DNA of 64,000 nucleotides from Trichodesmium erythraeum GBRTRLIN201 (GTDB lineage Bacteria > Cyanobacteriota > Cyanobacteriia > Cyanobacteriales > Microcoleaceae): contig JAGGDU010000195.1 in assembly GCA_018457135.1 (NCBI GenBank), forward strand, positions 22,315 to 86,314. Reading direction: 5' to 3'. Under the pieces are notes generated by a model. That model searched no databases. It was not told the DNA's origin and saw only the letters and a list, made by a program, of their open reading frames with translations. Within the stretch, counting starts at the first letter, position 1. Every line of letters starts with the position of its first letter. The position numbers were made by a program, and so were the translations under genes. Of the stretch, positions 39,392 through 49,044 are shown one piece after another.

Positions 39392-40121
39392 ATTTATTTT
39401 TTTAAATTTGTTTTTGTTTTATTTGTGATATAATAAAAAAAAAAATAAAATCTATCTTATTAATATTGCTATTAATAAAATCTAAGTTTCTTTATAAATA
39501 CAAAAAAAATTAATTTTAGATAGATATTAAGGCTGATTGTAATTATAAAGAAAAAAGTTTCATTAAAAGGTTATGACAATTTTGAGGAAAATAATCAAGA
39601 ATCTTAAAAAACAAAGCATTGTTTAGCTTAGTATCAACATTATAGTTGACTTTTCTTATTAATCAAATTTTCCGAGTCAATTAATTACCAAAATTTATAA
39701 ATTTTACTATATTTATTTACTATATTTATAGTCCTATTTTTTTATAAAAATTTCCTGTTTTATAAACTTGTAATTTTAGACTTAAACACTTAAAGAAGCA
39801 TTCAACAATAACCAATCAGCCATCAGTTAAGATCACTTTTTTAAGGTCTTTTAAGGAAACTTTAACTCCCCCATTACCATTCGGTTTATACAAAATGGAT
39901 ATTTGAGGCCATATCTATAAAAGCTATTAAGCCAGTTTCTATTGAGGAAGCTAGCTTAATTCCAAAAGCTGATAGCTTATTAATAACATCCAGGTTCTAG
40001 TATGAGAAAATATTTTTTACTTTCTTAAAAAATATTTTCTATATCCTATGCAAAAATATACACCTGCTTTGATTAAGCTAGTTTCTTTGGAGCTATCTAC
40101 TTATTAACTTAAAGATTTTTT
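39392..40121. other. Divergent intergenic region, lyase family gene / desC
   Basis: 730 bp, very AT-rich, with a long A-run near 39436-39450. It should hold both divergent promoters. No RNA gene or mobile remnant identified. Confidence 0.45.
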
Positions 40122-40934
40122 ATGACAATTTCAACATCAAAAACACTTTCTCTTGATTGGAGTATAATAGGCTTTATGGCGTTCCTGCATATTGGAGCCT
40201 TGTTCGCCCTATTTCCCAGTAACTTTAGTTGGACTGCAGTTGGCCTAGCCCTACTCTTACACTGGGTTACAGGTGGTCTAGGTATTACCTTAGGCTTTCA
40301 TCGTATGCTTACACACCGCAGCTTTAAAACTCCTAAATGGCTTGAATATTTTTTTATTTTTTGCGGTACACTTGCCTGTGAAGGTGGAGTTTGTGATTGG
40401 GTAGGCTTACACCGTATTCATCACCAGCATTCAGATAATGAACAAGATCCTCATGACTCTCATCGTGGTTTTTGGTGGAGTCATATGGGTTGGATGCTCC
40501 ATAAATTACCAATGAAGTCTGAAATATCTCGCTACACAAAAGATATAGCAAACGACCCTGTTTACAAGTTTTTGCAAGCTAATTTTATTCTCATTCAATT
40601 TGCTTTTGGTATTTTGCTTTTCTTTATAGGAGGTTGGTCTTTTGTAGTTTGGGGTATTTTTGTAAGGATAGTAGCTGTTTTTCACTGTACTTGGTTAGTT
40701 AATAGTGCCACTCATAAGTTTGGTTATCGTACTTATGATTCTGGTGATTCTTCGACTAATTGTTGGTGGGTAGCTGTGTTAACTTATGGTGAAGGTTGGC
40801 ACAATAACCATCATGCTTTTCAGTATTCAGCACGTCATGGTTTGAAATGGTGGGAAATTGATACAACTTGGATGATGATTCAATTATTGCAAGCTTTTGG
40901 TTTAGCTACTAACGTGAAATTAGCAACAAAATAG
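40122..40934 (+). CDS. desC: Acyl-lipid delta-9 fatty acid desaturase (DesC type)
   Basis: This 270-residue membrane di-iron enzyme introduces the first double bond into lipid-bound acyl chains. The three histidine boxes are intact: HRMLTH (60-65), HRIHHQH (97-103) and HNNHH near 231. Hydrophobic stretches flank them (IIGFMAFLHIGALFALF, AVGLALLLHWVTGGLGIT, FILIQFAFGILLFFIGG). HRGFWWSHMGWMLH, typical of the delta-9 group, follows the second box. The length matches cyanobacterial DesC. The start ATG at 40122 gives MTISTSKTLSLDW. Monocistronic. Cyanobacterial desaturases are often cold-regulated, but nothing in the sequence confirms that here. Confidence 0.93.
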   Translation: MTISTSKTLSLDWSIIGFMAFLHIGALFALFPSNFSWTAVGLALLLHWVTGGLGITLGFHRMLTHRSFKTPKWLEYFFIFCGTLACEGGVCDWVGLHRIHHQHSDNEQDPHDSHRGFWWSHMGWMLHKLPMKSEISRYTKDIANDPVYKFLQANFILIQFAFGILLFFIGGWSFVVWGIFVRIVAVFHCTWLVNSATHKFGYRTYDSGDSSTNCWWVAVLTYGEGWHNNHHAFQYSARHGLKWWEIDTTWMMIQLLQAFGLATNVKLATK

Positions 40935-41214
40935 TTTTAAGCTAATAGTTCGTTATGAGATATCTCTAGAAAAGATTCTCTAAACTTTACCCCGTCATTT
41001 TAAAATTGGCATTTTTGGAGAGGTCTATTCTAGAGTAGTTATTTATAGCTAAAATTTGAGGTGTAAGGTATTTAGGCTCTGTCGTAACCCATCATTGAAG
41101 AGCAATTTAGTAGTTTCGTAAATTGTCTTGTTCACCCTTTTACTTTGTACCAAAAAATTGGATTTAAAACTTAGCCCTTCTAGGGCGATTTTTTAGTCTT
41201 TTTTAAACATATAT
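40935..41214. other. Spacer after desC
   Basis: No gene. It may include decayed 5' sequence of the IS982-like gene that becomes recognisable at 41215. GCCCTTCTAGGGC at about 41177-41190 is a short hairpin. Confidence 0.4.
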
Positions 41215-41517
41215 TTGTCATAATAAAAGACCAAAAAGAAATAAAGTTTTTAAGGAATTAGCAAGATGGGGTAAAAGTTCAGTAGATTGGTATTTTGAAT
41301 GTTTCACTCCACTTAATTATTAATGAAATTTGAGAAATCTTAGCTTTTACAGTAACATTAGGTAAACTATAGGAACGGAAACCAGTTCCCTTTTGATATC
41401 AAAATTTATGGGTAAGTTTATTTGGATATCAAAGCTATATCTATCAAAAATTATTTAAGAAATTAAACGCAAGTAATCTAAAGTTAGTAACTCCTTATCA
41501 GAAAAATATAAAAAATA

Positions 41518-42338
41518 GGTAGTCCTGCATAGTAATGATCAAGTACAAATTGTGTCGTTATAATAATATATGAAGTTCCATATAGCTCCAATGTGATTGC
41601 TTAACTTTTTATAAAAAGATCATGCTTTTCTTACTAACCTTCCAACACGCTTTCCCATCATATTGTTAAGCCTTTCTATATAGCTAGTTTTTCCTATATC
41701 CTTACCAATAGCTCAATGTCGCTTTAAAAGTAAAACTTCCTCAGACTAGCTCCCCAAAAATCTGTATAGCAAATAGCACATTGACCATATACTGAGGGTA
41801 ATGATTCCCAAAAACCTTGAGCTAATTGTTTAGAGCAATGTAGCTGTCGCACTTGCTCCCTTACGCCAATATATACTCCTACAATTGAGCGATCGTTAAT
41901 ATCTTAAGCATGCCAAATCTATTGATTATTGCTTTTAGACTCGACATAAGACCACATTTCATTTATAGGAAATTGTCAATTTGCCTGTTTTTTTTGGGTA
42001 ACATTAATTTCCTGTTGAATTTGCTCATGTTTATTATTGACGTACATCTGTAACCATAAGTGCGGAAACGCCAGTCGTTCTAGCTATCGCAGCCAATGCT
42101 AATCGCTCTAGCAACATTTTATCAATCAATATTCTTTTGGCTTCATTAATAGGCTGTTTGCTAGGATGTTCCACAAATTGTCGACCAGAATGCTAACAAG
42201 GGATGCGACGTTTACCAAAGTGAGTATGTTTACGCTTTATAATTTTAGTAGACTGGTATTTAGAACAATTCATCTGGTACAAACTGAATTTTATTACTCT
42301 AAACATCTTATATCTTACCATTATTATGCAAGACTACC
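41518..42338 (-). mobile_element. IS1-like insertion sequence nested in the IS982-like gene
   Basis: This is an 821-bp element. The left end GGTAGTCCTGCATAGTAATG matches the reverse complement of the right end GGTAGTCTTGCATAATAATG with two mismatches. AAAAATA lies directly before the left end (41511-41517) and one base beyond the right end (42340-42346), consistent with a target duplication. The transposase gene inside is decayed, so the element is immobile by itself. Confidence 0.82.
41539..42273 (-). pseudogene. Decayed IS1-family transposase gene
   Basis: Read leftward from ATG 42273: MNCSKYQSTKIIKRKHTHFG, a stop, HSGRQFVEHPSKQPINEAKR, KMLLERLALAAIARTTGVSA (helix-turn-helix). In shifted frames there follow FPINEMWSYVESKSNNQ (first catalytic Asp region, usually CDEMWSFV), RSIVGVYIGVREQVRQL, WESLPSVYGQCAICYTDFW (second Asp) and KKLSNHIGAIWNFIYYYND. 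The order matches IS1-family DDE transposases of cyanobacteria. Multiple stops and shifts. Confidence 0.8.
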
Positions 42339-42550
42339 GAAAAATAAATTAGTAAATTTATGGGAGAAATTAATGTGTAGGAAAACCTTCATTAATTGAA
42401 ACTGTCAATGACAAATTACAAAATATTTCATAACTTGTTCACTCTTGATATCGAAGTGTGCCGAATTTTATAGTGAATATAATTGCGGGGTTAATTGCTT
42501 ATAGTTTCCCAGAGAAAAAGCCAGCAATTCAATTAGATAAAAATGAATAA

Positions 42551-42841
42551 ATAATGTTACTGTAACCAAAAGTATTTATTGAAAAAGTATTTTGAAAAAA
42601 TATTATCCAAAACTTGAGATTGATTATATTATTGCAATTCAAGCCTCTATTAAACTAGAACCTGACTCAACAGTTTATGCTAGCCATACTTTATGACAAA
42701 ATCTTCTGCTGTGAGTCGTAGAATTATATTATGGTTAACTGATAGATGATAAATGATTTTTGATAAATAAATATAGTACTCATAATATTCCTATAGTATT
42801 TTTTCAAAAATATAGTATAAAATATTTTATAGTTTTAGTTA
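42551..42841. other. Spacer between the IS982-like pseudogene and tRNA-Gly
   Basis: AT-rich with no gene. It may contain decayed IS sequence, but nothing is recognisable. Confidence 0.4.
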
Positions 42842-42913
42842 AGCGGGTAACGCGATTCGAACGCGCGACATCAACCTTGGCAAGGTTGCGCTCTACCACT
42901 GAGCTATACCCGC
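42842..42913 (-). tRNA. tRNA-Gly (anticodon GCC)
   Basis: The minus strand folds as a full cloverleaf: acceptor GCGGGTA/TACCCGC, D arm GCTC..GAGC, anticodon stem CAACC/GGTTG with loop TTGCCAA (anticodon GCC), and T arm GCGCG-TTCGAAT-CGCGT. The discriminator is U, as in tRNA-Gly. CCA is not encoded. A short open frame drawn across it is spurious. Confidence 0.96.
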
Positions 42914-43011
42914 AATTTTTGACTACTTCTTATATAATTTCATAAATAATTTTATTTGTCAACCTCTAAGCAAAAATTTTTTTTTTGAGAGTAAATCTTT
43001 GATGAACTTAG

Positions 43012-43593
43012 TTATACTTCTGGAGATATATCAGACTCTATAAAATCGTTTGAAGTTATTGGGAGTGCTTGAGTTTTACCAGTAATACTATAATTATTTG
43101 GTGAAGAATTAATACTACCCTTAATTTGACGCATCAAACTTCCCATCTCTAGGGCATTCATCGCATATTCCCAACCTTTATTACTTTTAATGCCAGCTCT
43201 CTCCAAAGCTTGCTGCATAGTATCTGTGGTCAAAACTCCAAAGATTACAGGTGTTCCTGTTTGAAATGCTGCGGCAGCAATTCCTTTAGAGACTTCAGCA
43301 GCTACATAATCAAAATGAGGAGTTTGGCCTTTAATTACAGCTCCTAGACAAATTACTGCATCATAGCTATTACTCATAGCCAATTGACGTGCTACTAGAG
43401 GAATTTCAAAACTGCCTGGTATCCAAACATAATCAACTTGAGTACCATCTGGATCTGGATCGACACCGTGGCGTTTCAAACAATCTTGACAACCTTCAAG
43501 CAGCTTGCCAGTAATTAAGTCGTTGAAACGAGCAATTACAATAGCAAAGCGTAAAGAGTCAACTTGAGTAAACGTTCCCTCGAAAACTGTCAT
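43012..43593 (-). CDS. ribH: 6,7-dimethyl-8-ribityllumazine synthase
   Basis: The enzyme condenses 5-amino-6-ribitylaminouracil with dihydroxybutanone phosphate in riboflavin synthesis and normally assembles as a capsid-like oligomer. Motifs are [18 protein letters not shown] (substrate pocket), [37 protein letters not shown] (catalytic His region) and [19 protein letters not shown] with the phosphate-binding Arg. The core covers 1-155. The last 38 residues ([20 protein letters not shown] and on) are a nonconserved tail, making it longer than the usual 155-160. psbZ lies upstream on the same strand, as in other cyanobacteria, but 780 bp away. Confidence 0.96.
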   Translation of the reverse strand: MTVFEGTFTQVDSLRFAIVIARFNDLITGKLLEGCQDCLKRHGVDPDPDGTQVDYVWIPGSFEIPLVARQLAMSNSYDAVICLGAVIKGQTPHFDYVAAEVSKGIAAAAFQTGTPVIFGVLTTDTMQQALERAGIKSNKGWEYAMNALEMGSLMRQIKGSINSSPNNYSITGKTQALPITSNDFIESDISPEV

Positions 43594-44373
43594 ATCAGAA
43601 TTTTTTTTTAATGTTAATTATTGGGGTCAAAGGTGATAGTTATTTGTTTTAAGAGTCTAGAGATAGTAAGTAATAACCAACTTCCTATCTCCTGTCTCTT
43701 AAAATTCATTGTTTCCTATCTTACATTTTGTATATTGCCAATTTAGATTAATTTCACATACTCCTAGACTAACCAGTTGAGTGATGGACTTTTGGTTATA
43801 CCATCCCAGAATTCTATCGGACTGGGGCATGCTTTAAGAAGGAAATGTCCTATTGCTATATGTTTGATATTTCTGGCTGGGTTTTGTTCCAGACACATCA
43901 CAATGTTGCTTTGAAGGACAAGATTGACACTTCCCGGACTAAGGTCGCAAGAATTTTTAAGGGGAATATAATCGACGGACTTGAAATCACGGCAATTTTA
44001 ACTCTTAATGGCATAGCCAAAAATACCTCTAGTCTGTCTGGTATAAATCTATTCAGATTACTTTTGTTAAACTAAGCCAAGTAGTTTAACCTAAAAGAAT
44101 ACAGGTTTAAACCCGCGCCTGTAGTTTTCCTCGAGCTGTTCAAACAGACTTATTTCCAACTCCTTGATTTTACCTGATGAATTTTGTCTGATGGCCCATA
44201 ATGGAAAGGTTAGCTTGATTAGGGTTATGATTATGTCAATTTTTGGCCAAGAGTGCAAAAAACAATATCTATTAATTCATGGGGTTTAATGGCCATTAAT
44301 TTACAGCCGATTCATTTCAGGCAAAATTCAGATTATGGCTTAGAGATTTCTTGATGCTCTAGCTAAACCTGGA
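43594..44373. other. Spacer between ribH and psbZ
   Basis: 780 bp. A 76-codon frame at 43845-44075 has no ribosome site and no recognisable family. An inverted motif ACAGG..CCTGT near 44101-44131 could be a small hairpin. The region may be old mobile DNA, but I cannot prove it. Confidence 0.4.
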
Positions 44374-44574
44374 CTAAACGACTAAAAAGTTCAGAACACC
44401 TACTGAGATTACCAGTAATAACCACAAACCAGAACCAATAAAAATTAAAGGTTTACCTTTAGACCAGATTTGAGGAGAAGCATAGGCAACAGGTACCCCA
44501 ACTACTAAGATAAAGGATAAGACTACTAATAGAAGTAGTAAAAATTGAAATAGTAATGTTAGAAACGTTAGCAT
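44374..44574 (-). CDS. psbZ: Photosystem II reaction centre protein Z (Ycf9)
   Basis: This 66-residue protein has two membrane helices and belongs to the photosystem II core periphery, where it stabilises the supercomplex. The first helix is [18 protein letters not shown], then [16 protein letters not shown] in the loop, then [20 protein letters not shown], ending in FLVV. The loop PVAYASP is diagnostic of PsbZ. A good ribosome site (GAGGG) precedes the ATG at 44574. The usual length is 62, so the start is slightly extended. ribH follows on the same strand. Confidence 0.95.
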   Translation of the reverse strand: MLTFLTLLFQFLLLLLVVLSFILVVGVPVAYASPQIWSKGKPLIFIGSGLWLLLVISVGVLNFLVV

Positions 44575-45806
44575 TTTTTTTCCCTCTGTACAACAGCAAA
44601 TTTATCGTATAAAAAATTAGATTATCATATACTGGGCGATTGTAATTTTAATTTGAGTTAATAAATTTTCAGTAATGATAGGTGTTTGGTAATTTCAAGG
44701 AAAGCAAATTTATAGAATTTATCCTAGTTTATAGATAGAATGATATAAATGTCTTTGAGTAATAATTACTATGCTCCTATATTATGTTCTGCGCTTATAA
44801 GTATAGGTCTATACTATAGATAAAAATTTACCAGATTGAGTAGGCTATTGAAATTAGCGAATAGGAATAGGATAACTCTGAGAAATATAATCGAATATCC
44901 ACAGAAGAGATAATAATAGATTTTTCAGATTATTGTAGGTTTTTTTGAAGAGTATTTTGGTTAGTTGAATACAATATTCTTTGATTGGGTATTTGAGGGC
45001 ATGTAAGCTGTTGGCTATAATCTGTTATTCTCTATGATAGTCTGTAATTATCTTTATTCATGCTACTTGAATTCAAAACTGAATTGCACCCCAATAACTA
45101 CCAAAAAACCTTGCCAGAGTGAAGCACTGAATAGAATTGATATAGGGTGAGGATCTTCAGATATTTATGTAGATAATTGTAAGTTTCTCAGAAGGTTGAG
45201 GACAGCTTGTTTGGGTACATTTATGGTGGGGTTACAGGATTACTTAGAATCTACTGTATATAGTATATATCTGTTGATTGGTTAACTAGACTTTCTGATG
45301 TGGCTAAAAGCAGCGATCGCTCAGATTTTTTCCTAGTTTTATAGCAGTTTTCATTAATCTAGAATAGGGATATTTTTGGCTTGACAGCAGAAGGCAGAAG
45401 TTTTGTATTTGAAAAGTAAAAATTGCTATTTTAACCCAGGAGTCACTTATGTTGAAGTCACAGGAGTTAAAGCTATTTTAATTGAAGGCGTGTGATTTTA
45501 CATAAGAAATACGGATGGCTATATTAAAGTATTATTCAGTAAATAATTCTGCTTTTATAAATTGTTTGTTAACTCATAAAAAAACCTCTCTCCAAACCAC
45601 TCTTCATGGAAAAGAGAGGGTGTGAAAATCCCGTTTTTTTTGTGGGGAAGGGGTGAGTTTTTAGATTTTATCAATCCTTAAAAGTATTTTTTAAACATTT
45701 TCTTGAAATTAGATTTTTTTTGATTCTAATCCTGATTTTAACTAATAGTCAAATATTCTCATAATCGTCTAAGTTTATCTTAATTATTAAGAATAAAAAT
45801 TGCAAT
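44575..45806. other. 1.2-kb intergenic region upstream of psbZ
   Basis: No gene or recognisable mobile remnant. At 45582-45620 CCTCTCTCC and GAGAGGG flank a loop, a possible terminator-like hairpin followed later by TTTTTTTT. A HIP1-type GCGATCGC occurs at about 45313. Confidence 0.45.
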
Positions 45807-46358
45807 TTATCGACCTTTAGCTAGATCGGCATAAATGATAATTTCTATGGCTAGAACTGCTAATAGAAGAAGTTCAAAGGTACAAAATATATGAATTACT
45901 AAGGGAAGATTTGTCTCTAGAGACCAGAAAGTAAATAAAGCTACTAAACCAGAGAAAACAAAGGTAATTTCATCAATAATTAACTGCTCTATTTTGCGCC
46001 TTTTTCTTCTTTTATCACTTCTATGAGCAATTTCCCAACTAAATATAGATTCTATATCTGAATAATCTGTTTGTGTTTTGACTTTTTCAGTGAGAGTCAG
46101 TCGAATATATTTTCCGATAGCTGAAATTTTTTCGTCATTAACTATATAAGTCCAACCGAGAATTAGGCAAACCCAAGGAATAACTAAGAGGGCATACAAA
46201 TTAGTTTTGTTTGATAGAGCAAAGGAGAGAATGCTACCAAATATTCCTAGGGTTATATAAATCATTTGGTCTCGGAATTCAATACGTTTTAGTTGCTCTT
46301 CTTTCAATTTTTCATATTCGAGTAGAAAAGCTTGAAGTATGGTTTTTTTGTCGTTCAT
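45807..46358 (-). CDS. Small four-helix membrane protein, possible conflict-system effector
   Basis: This 183-residue protein starts with an amphipathic helix (ILQAFLLEYEKLKEEQLKRI). Two membrane helices follow at about 30-50 (MIYITLGIFGSILSFALS) and 55-70 (LYALLVIPWVCLILGWTYI), then a charged cytoplasmic stretch with DKRRKRRKIEQ, and two more helices near 130-175. The pattern recalls small bacterial membrane proteins of the SLATT/4TM kind linked to conflict systems, but I cannot assign a family firmly. It reads away from the MoxR-vWA island, whose first gene starts 447 bp away on the other strand, with a MITE between. Confidence 0.7.
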   Translation of the reverse strand: MNDKKTILQAFLLEYEKLKEEQLKRIEFRDQMIYITLGIFGSILSFALSNKTNLYALLVIPWVCLILGWTYIVNDEKISAIGKYIRLTLTEKVKTQTDYSDIESIFSWEIAHRSDKRRKRRKIEQLIIDEITFVFSGLVALFTFWSLETNLPLVIHIFCTFELLLLAVLAIEIIIYADLAKGR

Positions 46359-46805
46359 GGATTTTTTTGACGGCTAAAATTACTGGGTTAATATAATTAT
46401 CAATTAGGCAATATTATTTTATGCGATCGCCTGAATATAATATTCACTCTAATAGTAAGCATTCAGGGATTAGAATTCAGCTATTAGCTATGAGTTATTC
46501 ACTGATTATATTGGAAGTAGGAATTAGTCTCTAAGGAGAATTAAAAAGTTTGTTTAGACAGCATCCGTATATTAGGTATGTTATGTAATTGGTCATCAGG
46601 TAACCTTAGTAGTTACTTGCATAAATTCAAAACCTGAGAGCTGATTTTTTAAGTGCTGAATGTTTACCTTTAATAAGTTGGTAATAGAGTCTATTGAGCA
46701 ATATTTTAAATCAGTTAAAGTTTCTTGAAAAATTGTTCTATTTTTACACTTTTAAAAATAAATTACCATAATACAAAGCAATTCAATTACAACTAGGTAA
46801 AAGCT
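46359..46805. other. Divergent intergenic region at the head of the conflict island
   Basis: Besides the MITE at 46456-46666 it has a GCGATCGC site at about 46423. Promoters of the island operon and of the membrane-protein gene should lie here. The ribosome site for 46806 is weak (CTAGGTAAAAGCT before ATG). Confidence 0.45.
46456..46666. mobile_element. MITE-like element, copy 2 (211 bp)
   Basis: The ends are TAAGCATTCAG (46456-46466) and CTGAATGTTTA (46656-46666). It shares interior sequence with copy 1 at 37369-37624 (for example GTTATGTAATT(A/G)GTCATCAGGTA). No open frame. It sits between the divergent genes at 45807 and 46806. Confidence 0.8.
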
Positions 46806-47885
46806 ATGGTTTGTGCGGTTATTTTAACAGCAATTCGTATCGAATATATGGCGGTATCTGCTCATCTTAGTGATTTGAGGGAGGAGATACACCCTAATGG
46901 GACAATTTATGAGAGGGGCCAATTTTCTGTTGGTGGCCAAGAGTGGGAAGTGGGTATTGTCCAGACTGGTGCTGGAAATTCTCCTGCAGCGATGGAGGCT
47001 GAGAGAGCGATCGCTTATTTTAAGCCTGATGTGATTCTATTTGTTGGGGTAGCTGGAGGAATTAAGGATGTCCAATTGGGAGATGTGGTTGCTGCTACTA
47101 AGGTTTATGGTTATGAGTCGGGAAAGGTGGCTGAGACTTTTAGGCCAAGGCCGGATGTTGGCCGTTCAACTTATAATTTGATTCAACGGGCAAAAGCTGA
47201 GGCAAGAAAAAGAGATTGGTTAGCTAGATTTTCTGATTCAGCTCAACCTAATGTATTTGTTGAGCCTATTGCTGCGGGAGAAAAGGTGGTTACTAATAAG
47301 AAATCAGATTTATTTGAGTTTCTTCAGCACAATTATGGTGATGCTTTAGCAGTGGAAATGGAAGGTCATGGTATTTTAAAAGTTGCTCATGCTAATCAAC
47401 AGGTTTCGGCTTTAATTATTCGGGGTATTTCTGATTTAATTGATGGGAAAAGTAGGGCGGATGAAGGGGGTTTTCAAGAAATAGCTGCTCGTCATGCTAG
47501 TGCTTTTGCTTTTGAGGTTTTAGGGAAGTTTTGGTTAAGTAGAAATCAAGAATATAATGGGGAAAGTCATCCAAAGTCTTCTAATTTTTTGGCTGATAAT
47601 TTTGAGGAAAGTATGAAATTACAAGAGGTTTTAATTGACTATTTTAATGCTCGGCAGAAACCTGGTCAACATTTAAAGTCATTAGTAAATATTAGTCAGA
47701 TACAGGTTGATACAGCGGCAATAGATTACAATTTACCTGTGAGAGAGTTAATTCCTAATTTTTATCCTGAAATTTTTAAAAGTAGGGAGAATTCTCTATC
47801 TTTTCTGAGAGTTTTTCGGAGTCATTTACTTAAAGATTCTGATGAACAATTATTTGTTAATAAAATCATTGCAATGATTCGGTAA
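46806..47885 (+). CDS. Nucleoside phosphorylase/nucleosidase-fold effector with C-terminal effector-associated domain
   Basis: This is a 359-residue protein. Residues 1-245 are a phosphorylase/MTA-SAH nucleosidase fold: VGIVQTGAGNSPAAMEAERA, PDVILFVGVAGGIKDVQLGD, ALAVEMEGHG (183-187, Glu for the ribose) and IRGISDLIDGK with the catalytic-type Asp210. Residues 262-359 form a helical domain (LQEVLIDYFNARQKPGQHLK, IDYNLPVRELIPNFYPEI) that is clearly homologous to the N-terminus of the next protein. This is the signature of effector-associated domains, adaptor modules in vWA-MoxR conflict systems. I infer that the enzyme cleaves a nucleoside or nucleotide as a toxic effector. It is the first gene of a co-directional block to 53637. 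Confidence 0.85.
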   Translation: MVCAVILTAIRIEYMAVSAHLSDLREEIHPNGTIYERGQFSVGGQEWEVGIVQTGAGNSPAAMEAERAIAYFKPDVILFVGVAGGIKDVQLGDVVAATKVYGYESGKVAETFRPRPDVGRSTYNLIQRAKAEARKRDWLARFSDSAQPNVFVEPIAAGEKVVTNKKSDLFEFLQHNYGDALAVEMEGHGILKVAHANQQVSALIIRGISDLIDGKSRADEGGFQEIAARHASAFAFEVLGKFWLSRNQEYNGESHPKSSNFLADNFEESMKLQEVLIDYFNARQKPGQHLKSLVNISQIQVDTAAIDYNLPVRELIPNFYPEIFKSRENSLSFLRVFRSHLLKDSDEQLFVNKIIAMIR

Positions 47886-47955
47886 TGATGGGGATATTTA
47901 CCACTCTATATCAATAGTAAATTATAGTTAAAGTAAAACCGGTATAAGCTGATTT

Positions 47956-49029
47956 ATGTTCAAGTTGAGTATTGATGAAAAAATTAAGTTAGAGGAAATT
48001 TTAACTGACTATTTTAATGGGCTAGAAAAACCTAGCGAAGGTTTAAAAGCAATGATAAATATTAGTGAGGTACAAATTGATATAACGACAATAGATTACA
48101 AGTTACCTGTGAAAGAGTTAGTCACTAATTTTTATAGCTTAATTTTAAAGAAACCAGAAGATTTAGAATCTTTTTTGATATATTTGCAAAATAAATTAGA
48201 TCCAGATGAAAGATTGACTATCAAAGGATATATTGAAAAACTTAAGCCCAAGCGATCGCGAATAAACCAAATTCCTGATCATCGTTCACGTATGTCTAAA
48301 AAAAGGCAACAAAACCATGAAATACCGACATCTAAAACACCTATCAAAATAAAAGATAATAATAAAGATAATAATAAAGATAACAATATAATTGTTAAAT
48401 ATGATTTAGATGAGTTAGTCTACAAATTTAGAAAAGCATTAGATTATCAAGGAGTTTTTGCTTTTAGTCTTGGGGAAGAGTACACAATTTTAAAGAATTA
48501 TATTATTGAGAGAATTCTCCACGAATTACAGGAGAAAACTCAACGTGATTATTGGTCTCGTGAGATTAGATTGAGTCGGAATTTAAAATCAATTGATGAT
48601 GACTTAAAAAATAACAACATAAATCAAATAACTGATTTATTAGCTGAGACTGATCCTTTAGATGTTGTATTAATAATTTGGAATTACAATATCAATAAAA
48701 AAAATTTAAATTCGATGACAGATATTTTTTTATCAGAAATAAAAACGAAATGTAATTGCTATTTAGAAAATAAAAGTCGCTGTTTAATTATTATTTTTGC
48801 TAATGTTAAGATAAAACAATCTATTCAGGGTTGTATTAACCTGAGCATACCTAAATCATTTCAAATTAATGAATTATGTGACTGGTTTAGGGGTTATCTT
48901 CAAAAATTACAGATACAAGATGATATGATAAATACATGCCTTAGAAAGTTAAGAAATGCTGATGGTCATTTGCTTTCTACTTATAATACTCTTGAAGGAA
49001 TTATTGACGAACTACGAGCAATTAATTGA
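47956..49029 (+). CDS. EAD - inactive-STAND-like adaptor protein
   Basis: This is a 357-residue protein. Residues 1-95 repeat the effector-associated domain of the preceding protein (LEEILTDYFNGLEKPSEGLK, IDYKLPVKELVTNFYSLILK). A basic linker (KPKRSRINQ, then DNNKDNNKDNN) leads to a C-terminal domain from about 150 (DELVYKFRKALDYQGVFAFS, PLDVVLIIWNYNINKK, KSRCLIIIFANVKIK, FQINELCDWFRGYLQKL). The strand order resembles a STAND NTPase, but the P-loop position reads FSLGEEYTILKN without GK(S/T), so it should not hydrolyse NTP. That fits the inactive-STAND modules described in these systems. Inferred role: link the phosphorylase-type effector to the MoxR-vWA core. It is 16 bp before the MoxR gene. 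Confidence 0.8.
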   Translation: MFKLSIDEKIKLEEILTDYFNGLEKPSEGLKAMINISEVQIDITTIDYKLPVKELVTNFYSLILKKPEDLESFLIYLQNKLDPDERLTIKGYIEKLKPKRSRINQIPDHRSRMSKKRQQNHEIPTSKTPIKIKDNNKDNNKDNNIIVKYDLDELVYKFRKALDYQGVFAFSLGEEYTILKNYIIERILHELQEKTQRDYWSREIRLSRNLKSIDDDLKNNNINQITDLLAETDPLDVVLIIWNYNINKKNLNSMTDIFLSEIKTKCNCYLENKSRCLIIIFANVKIKQSIQGCINLSIPKSFQINELCDWFRGYLQKLQIQDDMINTCLRKLRNADGHLLSTYNTLEGIIDELRAIN

Positions 49030-49044
49030 AAAAATATTGAAAAA

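Larger units (their letters stand above)
41215..42550 (+). pseudogene. IS982-like transposase pseudogene split by an IS1-like element
   Basis: The left part (41215-41517) reads VCHNKRPKRNKVFKELARWG, KSSVDWYFE, ERKPVPF, FGYQSYIYQKLFKKL and NLKLVTPYQKNIKN. The right part (42339-42550) reads KLVNLWEKLMCRKTFIN, then after one frameshift IETVNDKLQNIS, YRSVPNFIVNIIAGLIAYSF and PEKKPAIQLDKNE, the C-terminus of this family. Joining the two parts with one copy of AAAAATA makes a continuous frame KNIKNKLVNLWEKL. The gene has further stops and its N-terminal part is missing. Confidence 0.78.

Noticed and set aside
42166-42399. 77-codon plus-strand frame
   Set aside because: It lies antisense to the IS1-like transposase and crosses the element end, so it is chance.
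42760-42945. 61-codon open frame on the plus strand
   Set aside because: It runs antisense across the complete tRNA-Gly gene and has no ribosome site or family match.
43845-44075. 76-codon frame between ribH and psbZ
   Set aside because: No ribosome site and no recognisable domain on either strand; left as spacer.
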